Assembly: GCF_004027225.2 (NCBI RefSeq)
Contig: NC_044298.2
Location: 1,117,922-1,181,921, forward strand
Source of the DNA: Strigops habroptila
Lineage: Eukaryota; Chordata; Aves; Psittaciformes; Psittacidae
DNA: 64,000 nt
Direction: 5' to 3'
Below are positions 1 to 9,681 of this stretch, piece by piece. The notes below the pieces were generated by a model that was not told the origin of the DNA, made no database searches, and saw only the letters and a list, made by a program, of their open reading frames with translations. How positions within the stretch are numbered: the first letter of the stretch is position 1; the number at the start of each line of letters is the position of its first letter. The position numbers were made by a program, and so were the translations under genes.

Positions 1-867
1 ACCACGTTCCTCAGCCATGCAGGGCAGGAGGGCAGGAAGGGCACCCTGACCGCCAGCGAGTTCAGGGACCTGGTGCAGCTCCAGCTGCCCAACCTGATGA
101 AGGTGAGGAGAGGGGCAGCATGTGTGGGGCAGCATGTGTGGGGCAGCCGGGGGGGGGGGTGTGGATCCCTGTGGGTGCCCCTGAGCTGGGAGCTGCTCCA
201 GTACCCTGGGATTTGCGAGCAAGAGCGAGCGGCAGCTCCTTGCTCCCCCCATCCCCATCTACATCCCATCCCATCCCTTTCCCCATCCCCATCCCATTCC
301 CAACCCCATCCCCATCCCCATCTACATCCCATCCCATCCCTTTCCCCATCCCCATCCCAACTCCATCCCCATCCCATCCCCTTTCCCATCCCCACCCCAT
401 TCCCATCTCCTTCCCATCCCCATCCGCATCTCTATCCCCATCCTCATCCCATTCCTTTTCTCATCCCCATCCCCTTTCCCATCCCCACCCCATTCCCATC
501 TCCTTCCCATCCCCATCCGCATCTCTATCCCCATCCTCATCCCATTCCTTTTCTCATCCCCATCCCCTTTCCCATCCCCACCCCATTCCTCATCCCCATC
601 CCCATTTTCATTCCATCCCTTTCTCCTTCTTTCCCCTTCCCCATTCCTTCCCCTTCCTCATTCCTTCCCCATCCCCATTCCCATCCCACTGGGGGCCAGG
701 ACATGGCTGAGCCTCCCCTGTCCTCCCCGCAGGATGTCCCCTCCCTGGAGGAGAAGATGCAGGAGCTGGATGTGAACAAGGACGAGGAGCTGAAGTTCAG
801 CGAGTACTGGCGGCTCATGGGGGAGCTGGCAAAGGCCATAAGGAGGGAGAAAGCTGGGAAGAAGTGA
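1..867 (+). CDS. S100A13: S100A13, 3' part (window cuts the first coding exon)
   Basis: Small EF-hand calcium-binding protein; in mammals S100A13 works in copper-dependent non-classical export of FGF1 and IL-1 alpha. Coding pieces are 1-102 (the coding exon is already open at base 1, ends in LMK before a GTGAGG donor) and 733-867 (after a CCCCGCAG acceptor, stop TGA 865-867). The first piece holds the pseudo-EF segment QEGRKGTLTASEF, and the second holds a full canonical loop DVNKDEELKFSE followed by YWRLMGELAKAIRR. EGRK, the EYWRL.GELAK.IR stretch and the lysine-rich tail match mammalian S100A13 closely. The start codon lies left of the window. The 630-base intron is filled by a pyrimidine minisatellite. 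Neighbours match the vertebrate order A13-A14-A16. Confidence 0.93.
   Translation, partial: TTFLSHAGQEGRKGTLTASEFRDLVQLQLPNLMKVRRGAACVGQHVWGSRGGGCGSLWVPLSWELLQYPGICEQERAAAPCSPHPHLHPIPSLSPSPSHSQPHPHPHLHPIPSLSPSPSQLHPHPIPFPIPTPFPSPSHPHPHLYPHPHPIPFLIPIPFPIPTPFPSPSHPHPHLYPHPHPIPFLIPIPFPIPTPFLIPIPIFIPSLSPSFPFPIPSPSSFLPHPHSHPTGGQDMAEPPLSSPQDVPSLEEKMQELDVNKDEELKFSEYWRLMGELAKAIRREKAGKK
240..700 (+). repeat. CCCATC pyrimidine minisatellite in S100A13 intron
   Basis: Almost pure C/T/A tract built of variants of CCATCCCCAT. Inside it a higher-order unit of about 93 bases is repeated a little over twice between about 376 and 590, as seen from the two copies of CCGCATCTCTATCCCCAT at 424 and 517. It lies wholly inside the intron and creates long open frames on both strands that are not genes. 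Confidence 0.85.
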
Positions 868-901
868 TGGAGCCGGTGGGAAGCTCCTCCAACACAGGGC
901 T

Positions 902-907
902 AATAAA
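902..907 (+). terminator. S100A13 polyadenylation signal
   Basis: AATAAA 35 bases after the S100A13 stop, followed by a TG-rich stretch. The 3' UTR is very short. Confidence 0.8.
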
Positions 908-1554
908 GGAGGATTCCCTGAGCCTGAGCGTCGCTGCTGTTCTTAGTGAGGGGCTCTGATTTGGCCAGCCCATCTCCTGCATCACCCCATCACCACCACG
1001 CTGCACCCGGGGACCACAAGTGGTGGGTTGGGGCTCACTCTGCTGTTGTGGCGGATGGGGCCCATTCCCAAATCACCCTCTGCGCTGGCCTGGTTTGTGA
1101 GGTGCCACAAACACCTTCCTGCTTAGTGCAACCCCGATGGGTGGTGGGGATGTGGCTGGGACCGGGGTGGAGCTCGGGACCATCTCCAGCAGCGATGCCG
1201 CGGTGGCCGCGGTGGCATTGTCACCTCGCCAGCATCAACGCTCATCATCTTGGGTGACATTGGTGGGGGACGCGTCTACCAGCACCCCAAATCAAGCCGC
1301 CATTCCCAGTGTTCAGCTCCCAAATCCTAGCACTGCTGGGAAATGGTGAAGTCCCCACCGTGGGGTGCCCGGTGGCTGTTCCCACGCGGTGCCGCGCGGC
1401 TCCGGCAGGCCGGGTTTGGCTATGGAACCATCCGTGTGGCCAGGAAAGAGGCGTTTCCCAGCCCCACGCTGGCTCGGGGCCAGGCTCTGGGATGAGACGC
1501 CTTGCACCACACCGCAGCAGGAGCGCAGGGAGCTCCCACTCACACCTCCCGTGG
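908..1554. other. Intergenic S100A13-S100A14
   Basis: About 650 bases with no coding exon or repeat I recognise. GC-rich towards the right end, where it becomes the S100A14 promoter. Confidence 0.6.
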
Positions 1555-1609
1555 TATAAAACCCCGGCGCGCCGCAGCCCGCGCACACCCAGCACAGCCC
1601 GTGGAGCAG
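1555..1609 (+). promoter_or_regulatory. S100A14 TATA promoter and non-coding exon 1
   Basis: TATAAA at 1555-1560. Transcription should start about 30 bases on, near 1586. The short exon ends GTGGAGCAG at 1609 before a perfect GTAAGT donor. It has no ATG, so exon 1 is untranslated, as usual for S100 genes. Confidence 0.75.
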
Positions 1610-1892
1610 GTAAGTGACCCAGCCGCTGCCATATGGGGTGAGGGGATGTGCTGGGGGGTCCCACCAGGACCCCTCCTGCTCCCATGCTCGGCTCTGCCAT
1701 GATTTGCTGCCGCTGGGACATGTCCCGGCAGCTCACTGCACCCAGGGCTCCTTCCTCGCCCTGTGCTGAAGGAGGGGAAACTTCCCTCCCCGAGCCGATT
1801 GCTGAGCCTGGCTTTCTCCTGCAGCTCCCCATTGGAGAGGACACCCCACCACTGCTGCCACCGAGGACCTCCAGACCCTGTGAGGAGCAGCA

Positions 1893-3636
1893 ATGGGCCA
1901 GTGCAACTGCCGCAAGAAGCGCAAGGTCCATGAGCGACGCTGTTGGCACTGGGAGGGCCGGGACCACCACTGGGATGTGGGGTGAATGGCCCCATCCCTG
2001 GGAATGGGGTGACTCTGAGCAGTACATCCAGGCCAGCCCCATCCTGGAGCCAGACTCCAGTGGAGAAACCAAGGGGCTGTTTTGGGCTTGGAGCTGCTTG
2101 AAAGCTCAGGGAACCAGGCAGCTTTCTCCAGCTCCCATGGATTTGCCTTCGGGAGCCGTGCTTGCTCCTTGCAACCTCTCCAAGGATGCCCGATGGCAGA
2201 AAGGCTCCTGTTTTCCTCGGCTTTCAAACAGGGGGTGCCCACCTCTGCACCCCTTTGCACCTAAGGAGGATTTGGCCAAGCCAAGGGCACGGGGCTGAGG
2301 CTCTGAAGATCGCTGGCTTCTTCCTAATGGGCTTTGCCTGATGTGGTTTGAGAATGTTTCAAGGGGAAACCGCAGATGCTGAGTGAATCACCATCGTTTC
2401 CCTCCAAATACAGCTTTGCCCATTGAGCACGAGTGGATGGGGAGCCGGGTGCACGGGGCTCTGCCCCCCAAACCTGCTGGGGAAGGGGGTTCTGCAACCC
2501 CAACGGGGCTCCTGCAGCCTCCAAGCCCCATCCCGGCACTGACTCATTGCCTCCATCCACCACTTGTGCAAAGGAGAGGAAGAACCAGTCCGGACGGCCG
2601 CGGCGGCCCCCGCGCGCTGTGGGTGTAGACGCTGGGGTGGCTGAGCCTCGCTGGCCCCGGGCAGGGAGAAGTCCGGGCAAGCAGAGACAGGGGGTGACAT
2701 TGCTACAGGGAGGGGTGGCCCGGCGAGGTGGAGGGGTATGGGAGCTCGAGGGGGGGTGTTGAGGCTGGGCAGAGCTTGTATGGAGGGATGTGACATCTGT
2801 GTGGTAGGGTTTCACATCTGTACGGAGTGGTTGGCGTCTGTATGGAGTGGTCTCACGTCTGTATGGAATGGTTTCACGTCTGTAGGGAGTGGTCTCGCAT
2901 CTGTAGGGAATGGTTTCGCATCTGTATGGAGTGCTCTTGCATCTGTATGGAGTGGTCTTGCATCTGTATGGAGTGGTCTGCATCTATACAGAGTAGTCTC
3001 ACATCTGTATGGAATAGTCTCACATCTGTATGGCGTGATCTCATATCTGTATGGAGTGGTCTTGCATCTGTATGGGGGTCTCACATCTGCGCAGTGAGGT
3101 GTTACATCTATAAGAGGGGGTCTCACATCGGTACAGAAGGGGCTCATGTTGATAAGGAGGTTTATCACATTGCTTAGGGGTAGAACATCTGGCACATCTG
3201 CTTGGGGGCTTCTGTCCATCTGAGGTGTCCCACTGCTGCTCACCCTCTTTTCCCTGCTCAGGACTGCCAGGAGCTCACCGACGTGGAGCGCGCCATCGAG
3301 ACCGTCATCAACCAGTTCCATTGCTACGCAGTGAAGGGACAGAAGGAATACCTGACCCCCAACGAGATGCAGGAGCTGGTGGTGCAGAAGCTGCCCCACT
3401 TGGGGAAGGTGAGGGCAGAGCCTTGGGGCGGGCAGGGGGGAGCTGGGGTGGGCAGGGGCTGCTTGCGGGACCCCACAGCCCCATCACCCTGATGCTTTCT
3501 TCCCGCCCTGCTGCAGTGTGTTGGACCACTGGAAGAGAAGATTGAATGCATGGGAGACCCTGACGAGGCCAAGCTGGAGTTTGGAGAGTACTGGGACATG
3601 ATGGGAGATGCAGCCAAGGGCTGCCGGAGGAAGTAG
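1893..3636 (+). CDS. S100A14: S100A14
   Basis: S100 protein of epithelia; mammalian S100A14 sits at the plasma membrane and in cytoplasm and has lost calcium binding in its second EF hand. Coding exons: 1893-1925 ([11 protein letters not shown]), 3262-3408 ([19 protein letters not shown] to LPHLGK) and 3517-3636 ([10 protein letters not shown] to GCRRK, stop TAG). Total 99 residues against 104 in human. The MGQC start, DVERAIET block and small extra N-terminal exon are S100A14 hallmarks. EF-hand 2 (about residues 73-84, [12 protein letters not shown]) has Gly instead of Asp at loop position 1, so it should not bind calcium, as known for this family. The non-coding part of exon 2 begins at 1825 after TCCTGCAG. 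The donor after codon 11 (AAG/gtccat) is weak after the GT. The residues after MGQC are strongly basic, unlike the human acidic stretch. Confidence 0.92.
2776..3200 (+). repeat. 21-bp minisatellite in S100A14 intron 2
   Basis: About 17-19 diverged head-to-tail copies of a 21-base unit, consensus CATCTGTATGGAGTGGTCTC(A/G). Because 21 is a multiple of three and the unit has no stop in several frames, the tract is open in more than one frame on both strands. It ends about 60 bases before exon 3 of S100A14. Confidence 0.9.
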
Positions 3637-4348
3637 AGGGCGGTGGGTGGACGGGAAGGCGCCCGAGGCCTCAGGCTCTGCACCAAGAAGCGCGAGAGGC
3701 TGCTGGTCCCGGTGGGATGCGCCTGGGAATACACAACGTTGCTCCTACCGGGGCTCATCTCCTCCCCGCATCCCTACCCGGGGTGGAGGGATCCCCCTCC
3801 CCGGCTCCATTCCTGCCCTCTCCTTTCCATCAGGACACCTCCCTTCCCATCCCCAGCAAGGGTGTGGTAAGGGGGTTCCTGGCTCCAGCTCTGGAGCTGC
3901 CTTTCTCCGTCCTTTGCCCCAGAGCCTTTATCCCAGGGGTTATCCCACCTCCGGCCCTGAAAACCCTCCGGTTGCAGGTCCCCCAGCCCCGGAGCATCGC
4001 AGCAAGAGGGACTCGGCTCCTTTCCCTCCCAAATCCCTTGGATGTTTGGACTCGTCCCCCTGCCACTGATGGGACCCCTTGCACCTTGTGCTTTGAGCAC
4101 CTTTGGGGTATCCCAGGCTCCGGGGCCAGCACCAGTGTCTCCATGCCTGGCCTGGGTGTTATTCCCTGCTCTTCCCGCAGTGCAGGGACTGTGGTGCCTT
4201 GCACCTGGCCAGGTTTTGGGGATGCTAAGCAGGGGGGTAGCATGGTGCTCCCCCATTTGCCCCTCTCCAGGGATGCTGGCCCCTGGCTGGGCTCGGGGCT
4301 GGGATGGTGGCGGGTTGTTACCAGCTTGCAACCAGTTTTGTATAAATT

Positions 4349-4354
4349 AATAAA
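4349..4354 (+). terminator. S100A14 polyadenylation signal
   Basis: AATAAA about 710 bases after the S100A14 stop; no earlier AATAAA is seen, so the 3' UTR is long compared with its neighbours. Confidence 0.7.
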
Positions 4355-7300
4355 GGAAAACACTGGAAAATCCCAGCCAGGATGGGGTGACATTATTTGT
4401 CCTTGGTGAGAGAGGGAAAGAGGGGGAAAGGAGGGATGGGGCTGCAGCCACCATGGCTCTGAGCATCACTCGCTGCTGGGTTGCACAGCCCCACTGGCCC
4501 CAGTGCTGAGCTTAGGGTACAAGGGATGCTGAGGGTGTGCAAAGGATGCTGCCGGGTAGAAGGGATGCTGCGTGGGTACAACAGATGCTGTGGGTGAACA
4601 TGGTGCTGGGGCTGTGCATGTTGCTGCAATGGTTATTGGTTCCTGGGATGGCTCCTCCCCAGTGGTCCCCATTTGAGGGCACCCCACAAGCAGAACCAAG
4701 GCGGTGTGTGCAGACCAGGCAGCCCCAAAGCTTGGACCATGAGGCTTTGTGCTGGGTTGGAGGGAGCTCGGAGGAGACCCCTGGGCTCAGAAGGAGCTGT
4801 GGAACCAGCAGCAGGATCCCCCCCGTCACAGAGTGTGGGGTTTCTCTGTCATTACAGCACATTAGAAAGCGCTGAATGCCACAGAGTGGTGGCTCACTGG
4901 GATGGGGCTATTAGATCAGGCACTGAGAGCATGGAGGACCAAGAAATGGGCTTGAAAGGGTGCAGAGTGCCTGCTGAGCCGAGTTATCCCACCTCTCCTC
5001 TTCCACTGGGCCATTCCTGCTGCACTCTGTGTCCAGGAGGAGCCCATGGGCATCTCCGTGGGATGGAGACCCCCGAAACAGAAAAGGGTGGATGGACTTC
5101 AGCAGCATTGGTGCTGCAGGGACAAACCCAAAGGTGAACAAACACAACCCCAAACCCAAGAGAAACATGATAGAACCCGAGGCTGGGCCATGGTGGCAGC
5201 AGCGCCGACACCGTGGCTCGGCCACAGGCCACCCTGTGCCTCCTCTCACCTTGGGCTGGATTTCACAACTAGAATGACTATTTATTGTCCCTGCCTTGGC
5301 AATAAACGCATGGAAATGAAGCAGAGAGGTGTGGTGTGTGTTTAATGAGAGACAGGAAATGTGTCAAATGGTTGGGGTGATGATGGGGGGAAAAGGGGAG
5401 CCAAGGCTCCGGGATCCTCTTCCCAGCACCAGGCTGGGAGTGTGCCGTGGGACTCCTGGGTCCTATTTGTGGTTGAGCGACCGGCTCCTTGGCATGACGG
5501 GGCTGTCGGGAGCTCGGGAATTCCTGCAGTGTGAGGCAGCCTTGATAAGTATCTGTTGTAGATGGAAAGTCCTTGGAGGTGGCAGGAACAGCTCAGACCA
5601 AGGTGGTCGGTGCCCCTTGGGGAGTCAGTGTTGACCATGCAGGCAATGCCATGCAATGCATTGCTGATGCTGTGACCACCATCATGGTGGTCACCAAAGA
5701 CTCCCAAATCCGGGTCTCATTGTCACCCCTTTACAAAGGGTCCCATGGAGCAGAGCTGGTCCATGAGACACCAAAGTGCTCCCGACCCTTCAGACCTGAA
5801 GCTGGTGGGCACCAGGGGAGAGCCCCAATCTCATTGGGAAGTGTCTTGTGATGGCTTTGGATGGTACGTGGCTGCTCCGAGCACATGCACACGCCCTGGA
5901 TGCCTTGTAAAAATAAGGGCCTGGATGTGGTTGTGACATCGGCCAGGCCCAGGAGGATAATGAAAGGCCATGATTCAGAGGTGAGCTGTTTGCCTGCAGG
6001 GTCGGGGAGGGATTCCCACCCTCCTGGGATGTTGCATCAACGATACGGCAGCATCTCGGCCGAGAGCCGGTTGCTTCCTCCCAACCGAGATTAGGAGGAA
6101 GCCAGTGGAGAGCTTTGGCATGACACATGTTTCTATCTGGGATGTCCTGAAAGGTCCTCTGAGCAGGTGGCTCCTGCCTGGAATAGGTCACCTCCTACTT
6201 TGCATCCTTAAATAGGCAGCTCCCAATAATGCCCGTATCTCATCTTGGCATCAAATCACTGTGCCATTGCCCTGGTAGACATATAAGGGTACAATTTGCT
6301 GGGACAATTAATTATGGAGGTGACTAGACAAGCACAGCTACCAGTTGAGAAGAGCTTTAGCTGGCCCAGTGCACTTAGGGATGGCTGAGAGCTGGATAAA
6401 GCCCTGCTTGGAGCTAGTGCTGGTGCTTCCAGCACCAAAAAGAGCAGCCCCAGCCTCTTGCACCCTTGAGAACAAGTGGTTTTGGTTTAAATAAATGATG
6501 CCCCCACCTTGCTGGGTAGCTCCTGTCCCACAGCAGACCCATGGTGGGTGCATGGGGTGGTTTGGAGTACGATGGGTGATGGGGATGCACTAAGGGATGG
6601 AGGAACTGGGCTTTAGGGTGGTGCATGGCTGGGTGGGGCAGGTTTTCCTGGGAGCCCACCACCCCTTCCAGATGATGGGGTCTTTTGGGGTGATCCCCAA
6701 ACACCTTCCATCACCCCCCTTCCACGCATGGGAAGGAGCTGGAGCCAGATCCGGCTGCGCGTCCCTGCTCGCACCGACCCGTCTGGGTGTTGCAATCCCA
6801 TGGAGCCATTTCCCAGGTGAGCCCCAGCCTGGGAACGCCCCGGGAACGTCAGGGAGGGGTGGGAGCCTCTTTAAAAGCCCTGCTGGGCCCCATGCTATGG
6901 GTGCAAGGTGAGCAGAGAGTGGGTGCAATCGGCTCCTATCACCTGTGCTGCCAGAGCGGAGACAGACGGACACAGCGGGACCCACGCAGGCTCTGAGGTG
7001 GGGATCTGGAACCCGGCATTGGGATACTCGGGTGGGAATAGTCAACCAGGAGCAGCCCTGGGACGTGCTGGTGCGTGTTGGGTGCTGGAATCCCCTAAGC
7101 CCTTTGGCAGCTCCATGCGTGCGGGGCTGGGATGGAGGGGACCCAGTGGATGCAGGGGAAGCACCAAGGGGGTGTGTGGTCAAACATGGGGCTCAGCAGC
7201 TTCCATCAAGCTCTGCTGCCTATGGAGAGCCAGCACATGGGGTGCTGGGGGGGTCTGGCCCCTGGAATAGGGGCATTTGTCTCCTGCTTTGGGCAGGGAG

Positions 7301-8774
7301 CCCTGGTGAGCATGTGAGGAAGAAGAACGAGAGGTGAAGGAAGAGGGGGAACCATGGGCAGGAGCAGAAGAGCCACCGAGCCCCATTCCCTTGTCCCCCT
7401 GTGGTGACAATGTCCCCATACCCCAGGGGCTCGTGGTGGGGCTGGGGTGCAGGCAATGGCTGGTGCTGTGAGTCAGCAGTGAAGCAGCAGCCACGATGCC
7501 CCGAGGATGGGCTGGGAGCTGGTGGCCAGGGACCAGTGATACTGGTGTGGAGTCTGCATGTGGGGACCCCAATGGGTGCAGCGGGTGGGTGCTGTCACCC
7601 AAGGTGCTGCTGCTGAGCTTTTGTTGGCTATTCATGGCGTGGAATGAGGAAGAGCTGGGGCCAGAGGTCTCCAGTGAGTGGCTTTTGTGGGGCAGCAGCT
7701 TCCACTATGCTGCAAGCTGGGGATGGTCCTGCAGGATGGGCTGTGGCACGGCAAAGGCTTCCATGGGGACAAGGATGGCTCTGGAGGACACCCAGCCATG
7801 CCAAGGGATGCAGGGATGAGCATAAGAGTGCAGGAAGCTCCGAGCTGAGCCTCGTGTCTCTTGTCACCACCCTGATGTGCCGACGTCCTCGGCCTGGAGC
7901 TGGACTGGGGAGGATCAGTGCAAAGAGAGAAGGGACCTGAGGCAAGTCTGGGGCACCGGGCAGGTCCTGCCTGCTCCCAGGGAGCAGCCAGGATGGAGGC
8001 ACCCTCCTGGATGATGCTCCAGAGTAGGGGACATGCTGGGTCACCCCTTTGGGTCCATTCATGCTGCCCCATTGGCTTCCTCCCCTGGCCGCCGCTGCTG
8101 CGATGGTCACCGTGGGCTGGTGTAAATCCGTGTGGCTGCATTGAAATGACTGGGAGCAACATTCCCAGCTCGCCCCATTCCCTGCCATCAGCAAGGCAGG
8201 AAAGAGCCAAGGCCGGACAAGGTGACGCAGTTTCCGTCCCTGCCTGCATCCTGCCCAGGATGCGGCCGCTGGACCCCGTGACAAGGACCATCCTGTTGGG
8301 TCCATCCATAGGAAGGAGCTTCCTGGCTTGGAACCCACCGGGAAGAGAGAAAGGGGACTTCGGACATCAAGCAGAGAGGCAGGATTGGACCCGGGGTATG
8401 GGGGATGCTGTTGGCTGGGGGGCTCGGGCAGATCCAGACCTGCCCTGGCAGGGTGTTCCCGGTGCGGTGAAGCAAGAGGAGGGCTGGCCGGTAATTCCTG
8501 CCCTCATCCCGCCACACGGCTCCTCCCTATGGAGCCCTGGGAACCCACAGCCCTGCGGAGCCCCGGTGCCATAATGACTGCCCCAACCCACGCATGGAGG
8601 CGGCCGCCCCGAGGGGCAGGAGGGGCTGATGGTGTGGGGCGGGTGCATGGAGCGTTCCTGGGGTGACCGTGTGTGGGGAGACAGCACCTCGCACATGGGC
8701 ACTGCCGGCTCTATAGAGCCTTTCTATAGAGGCTGGGTTTTACCTGTGCTGGGGCTTGTGGTGACCTCCACGCA
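4355..8774. other. Intergenic S100A14-S100A16
   Basis: About 4.4 kb without a supported coding exon. It holds a short tandem repeat (about 4495-4615, variants of GGGTACAAGGGATGCTG), a pair of facing polyadenylation motifs (TTTATT 5281-5286 and AATAAA 5301-5306) with no gene attached, and a weak candidate first exon for S100A16 near 6870-6997. Confidence 0.6.
6870..6997 (+). promoter_or_regulatory. Possible S100A16 promoter and non-coding exon 1
   Basis: A TTAAAA motif at about 6870 is followed by a GC-rich stretch that ends CTCTGAG before GTGGGG at 6998, a possible donor. The layout imitates the other S100 first exons but the TATA motif is poor and the intron would be 2.3 kb, so this is only a candidate. 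Confidence 0.25.
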
Positions 8775-9175
8775 TGGAATGGGTTGGGTTGGAAGGGAGC
8801 TTAAAGCTCATCCAGCTCCAACCCCCTGCCACGGGCAGGGACACCTTCCACTGGAGCAGGTTGCTCCAAGCCCCTGTGTCCAACACTGCCAGGGATGGTT
8901 CATCCAACCCTTTTCCATCCAACCCATCCCAGTGTCCCACCACCATCCCAGGGAAGAACTTCTGCCTCAGAGCTCATCTCAGTCTCCCCCCTGGCAGGTT
9001 AAAGCCATTCCTCTTGTCCTGTCCCTCCATCCCTTGTCCAAAGCCCCTCTCCAGGTTTCCTGGAGCCCCTTTAGGCACTGGAGCTGCTCTAAGGCCTCCC
9101 CTTCAGGAGCCTTCTCTCCTCCAGGCTGCCCCAGCCCAGCTCTCTCAGCCTGGCTCCAGAGCAGATCCCTTCTCC
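8775..9175 (-). mobile_element. CR1 LINE 3' fragment
   Basis: Reads on the plus strand as GGAATGGGTTGGGTTGGAAG, then the CR1 landmarks GGGCAGGGACACCTTCCACT and AACACTGCCAGGGATGG, and ends in CTCTCAGCCTGGCTCCAGAG. It is the reverse complement of a 5'-truncated CR1, and lies 100 bases before the S100A16 coding exon. Confidence 0.9.
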
Positions 9176-9276
9176 TCTGCCCTTCCACCCCCTGTCCTCC
9201 TCCACGATGGGCACATGGAGGGTCCTGCAGCCCCATCCCTGACCCCTACATCCCTTGCAGGTAACTGCAGGCAGCG

Positions 9277-9681
9277 ATGGCTGAGTGCACGGAGCTGGAA
9301 TGGGCCGTCCAAGTGCTGGTGAACAACTTTGACAAGTACTCGAGCCGCCGCTGCTGCTGCAAGAAGCCGCGGCGCATCAGCAAGAAGGACTTCCGCAAGA
9401 TGCTGAGCTGCGAGCTCAACCACATGCTCACGGTGAGCTTGAGATCAGCTCGTGGGGTCCCCCCAACCCTACACCCCCTTGTCCCGCTGTGAGCAGCTCC
9501 CTTCTCTCCCCCCCAGGACACCGGGAACCGCCGGGCGGCCGACAAGCTCATCTGTGACCTGGATGAGAACAAGGATGGGCGCATCAGCTTCGAGGAGTAC
9601 TGGACCTTGATAGGCGGCATCGCCAGCCCCATCGCCCAGATCATCCGCCAGCAGGAGCAGAACGTCAAGCACACCAAGTAG
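9277..9681 (+). CDS. S100A16: S100A16
   Basis: EF-hand calcium-binding protein, linked in mammals to adipogenesis and cell migration. Coding exons 9277-9432 (52 residues, MAECTELEWAVQVLVNNF to LNHMLT, GTGAGC donor) and 9517-9681 (54 residues, DTGNRRAADKLICDLDENKD to VKHTK, stop TAG). Total 106 residues; human has 103. DTGNR.AADKLI..LD.N.DGRISF.EYWTLIGGI is nearly identical to mammalian S100A16. EF-hand 2 loop is residues 68-79 (DENKDGRISFEE) with all calcium ligands. EF-hand 1 carries an odd basic/cysteine patch, RRCCCKKPRR at residues 24-33, where the human protein has no cysteines. The ATG is the first after the TTGCAG acceptors at 9260 or 9270. Confidence 0.95.

Noticed and set aside
73-867. 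Single 264-codon frame spanning S100A13 exon, intron and exon
   Set aside because: The middle is a pyrimidine minisatellite with a clear GTGAGG donor and CCCCGCAG acceptor around it; S100A13 family structure demands splicing.
2738-3177. Long plus frames with LASVWSGL repeats and matching antisense frames
   Set aside because: They are translations of the 21-bp minisatellite inside the S100A14 intron.
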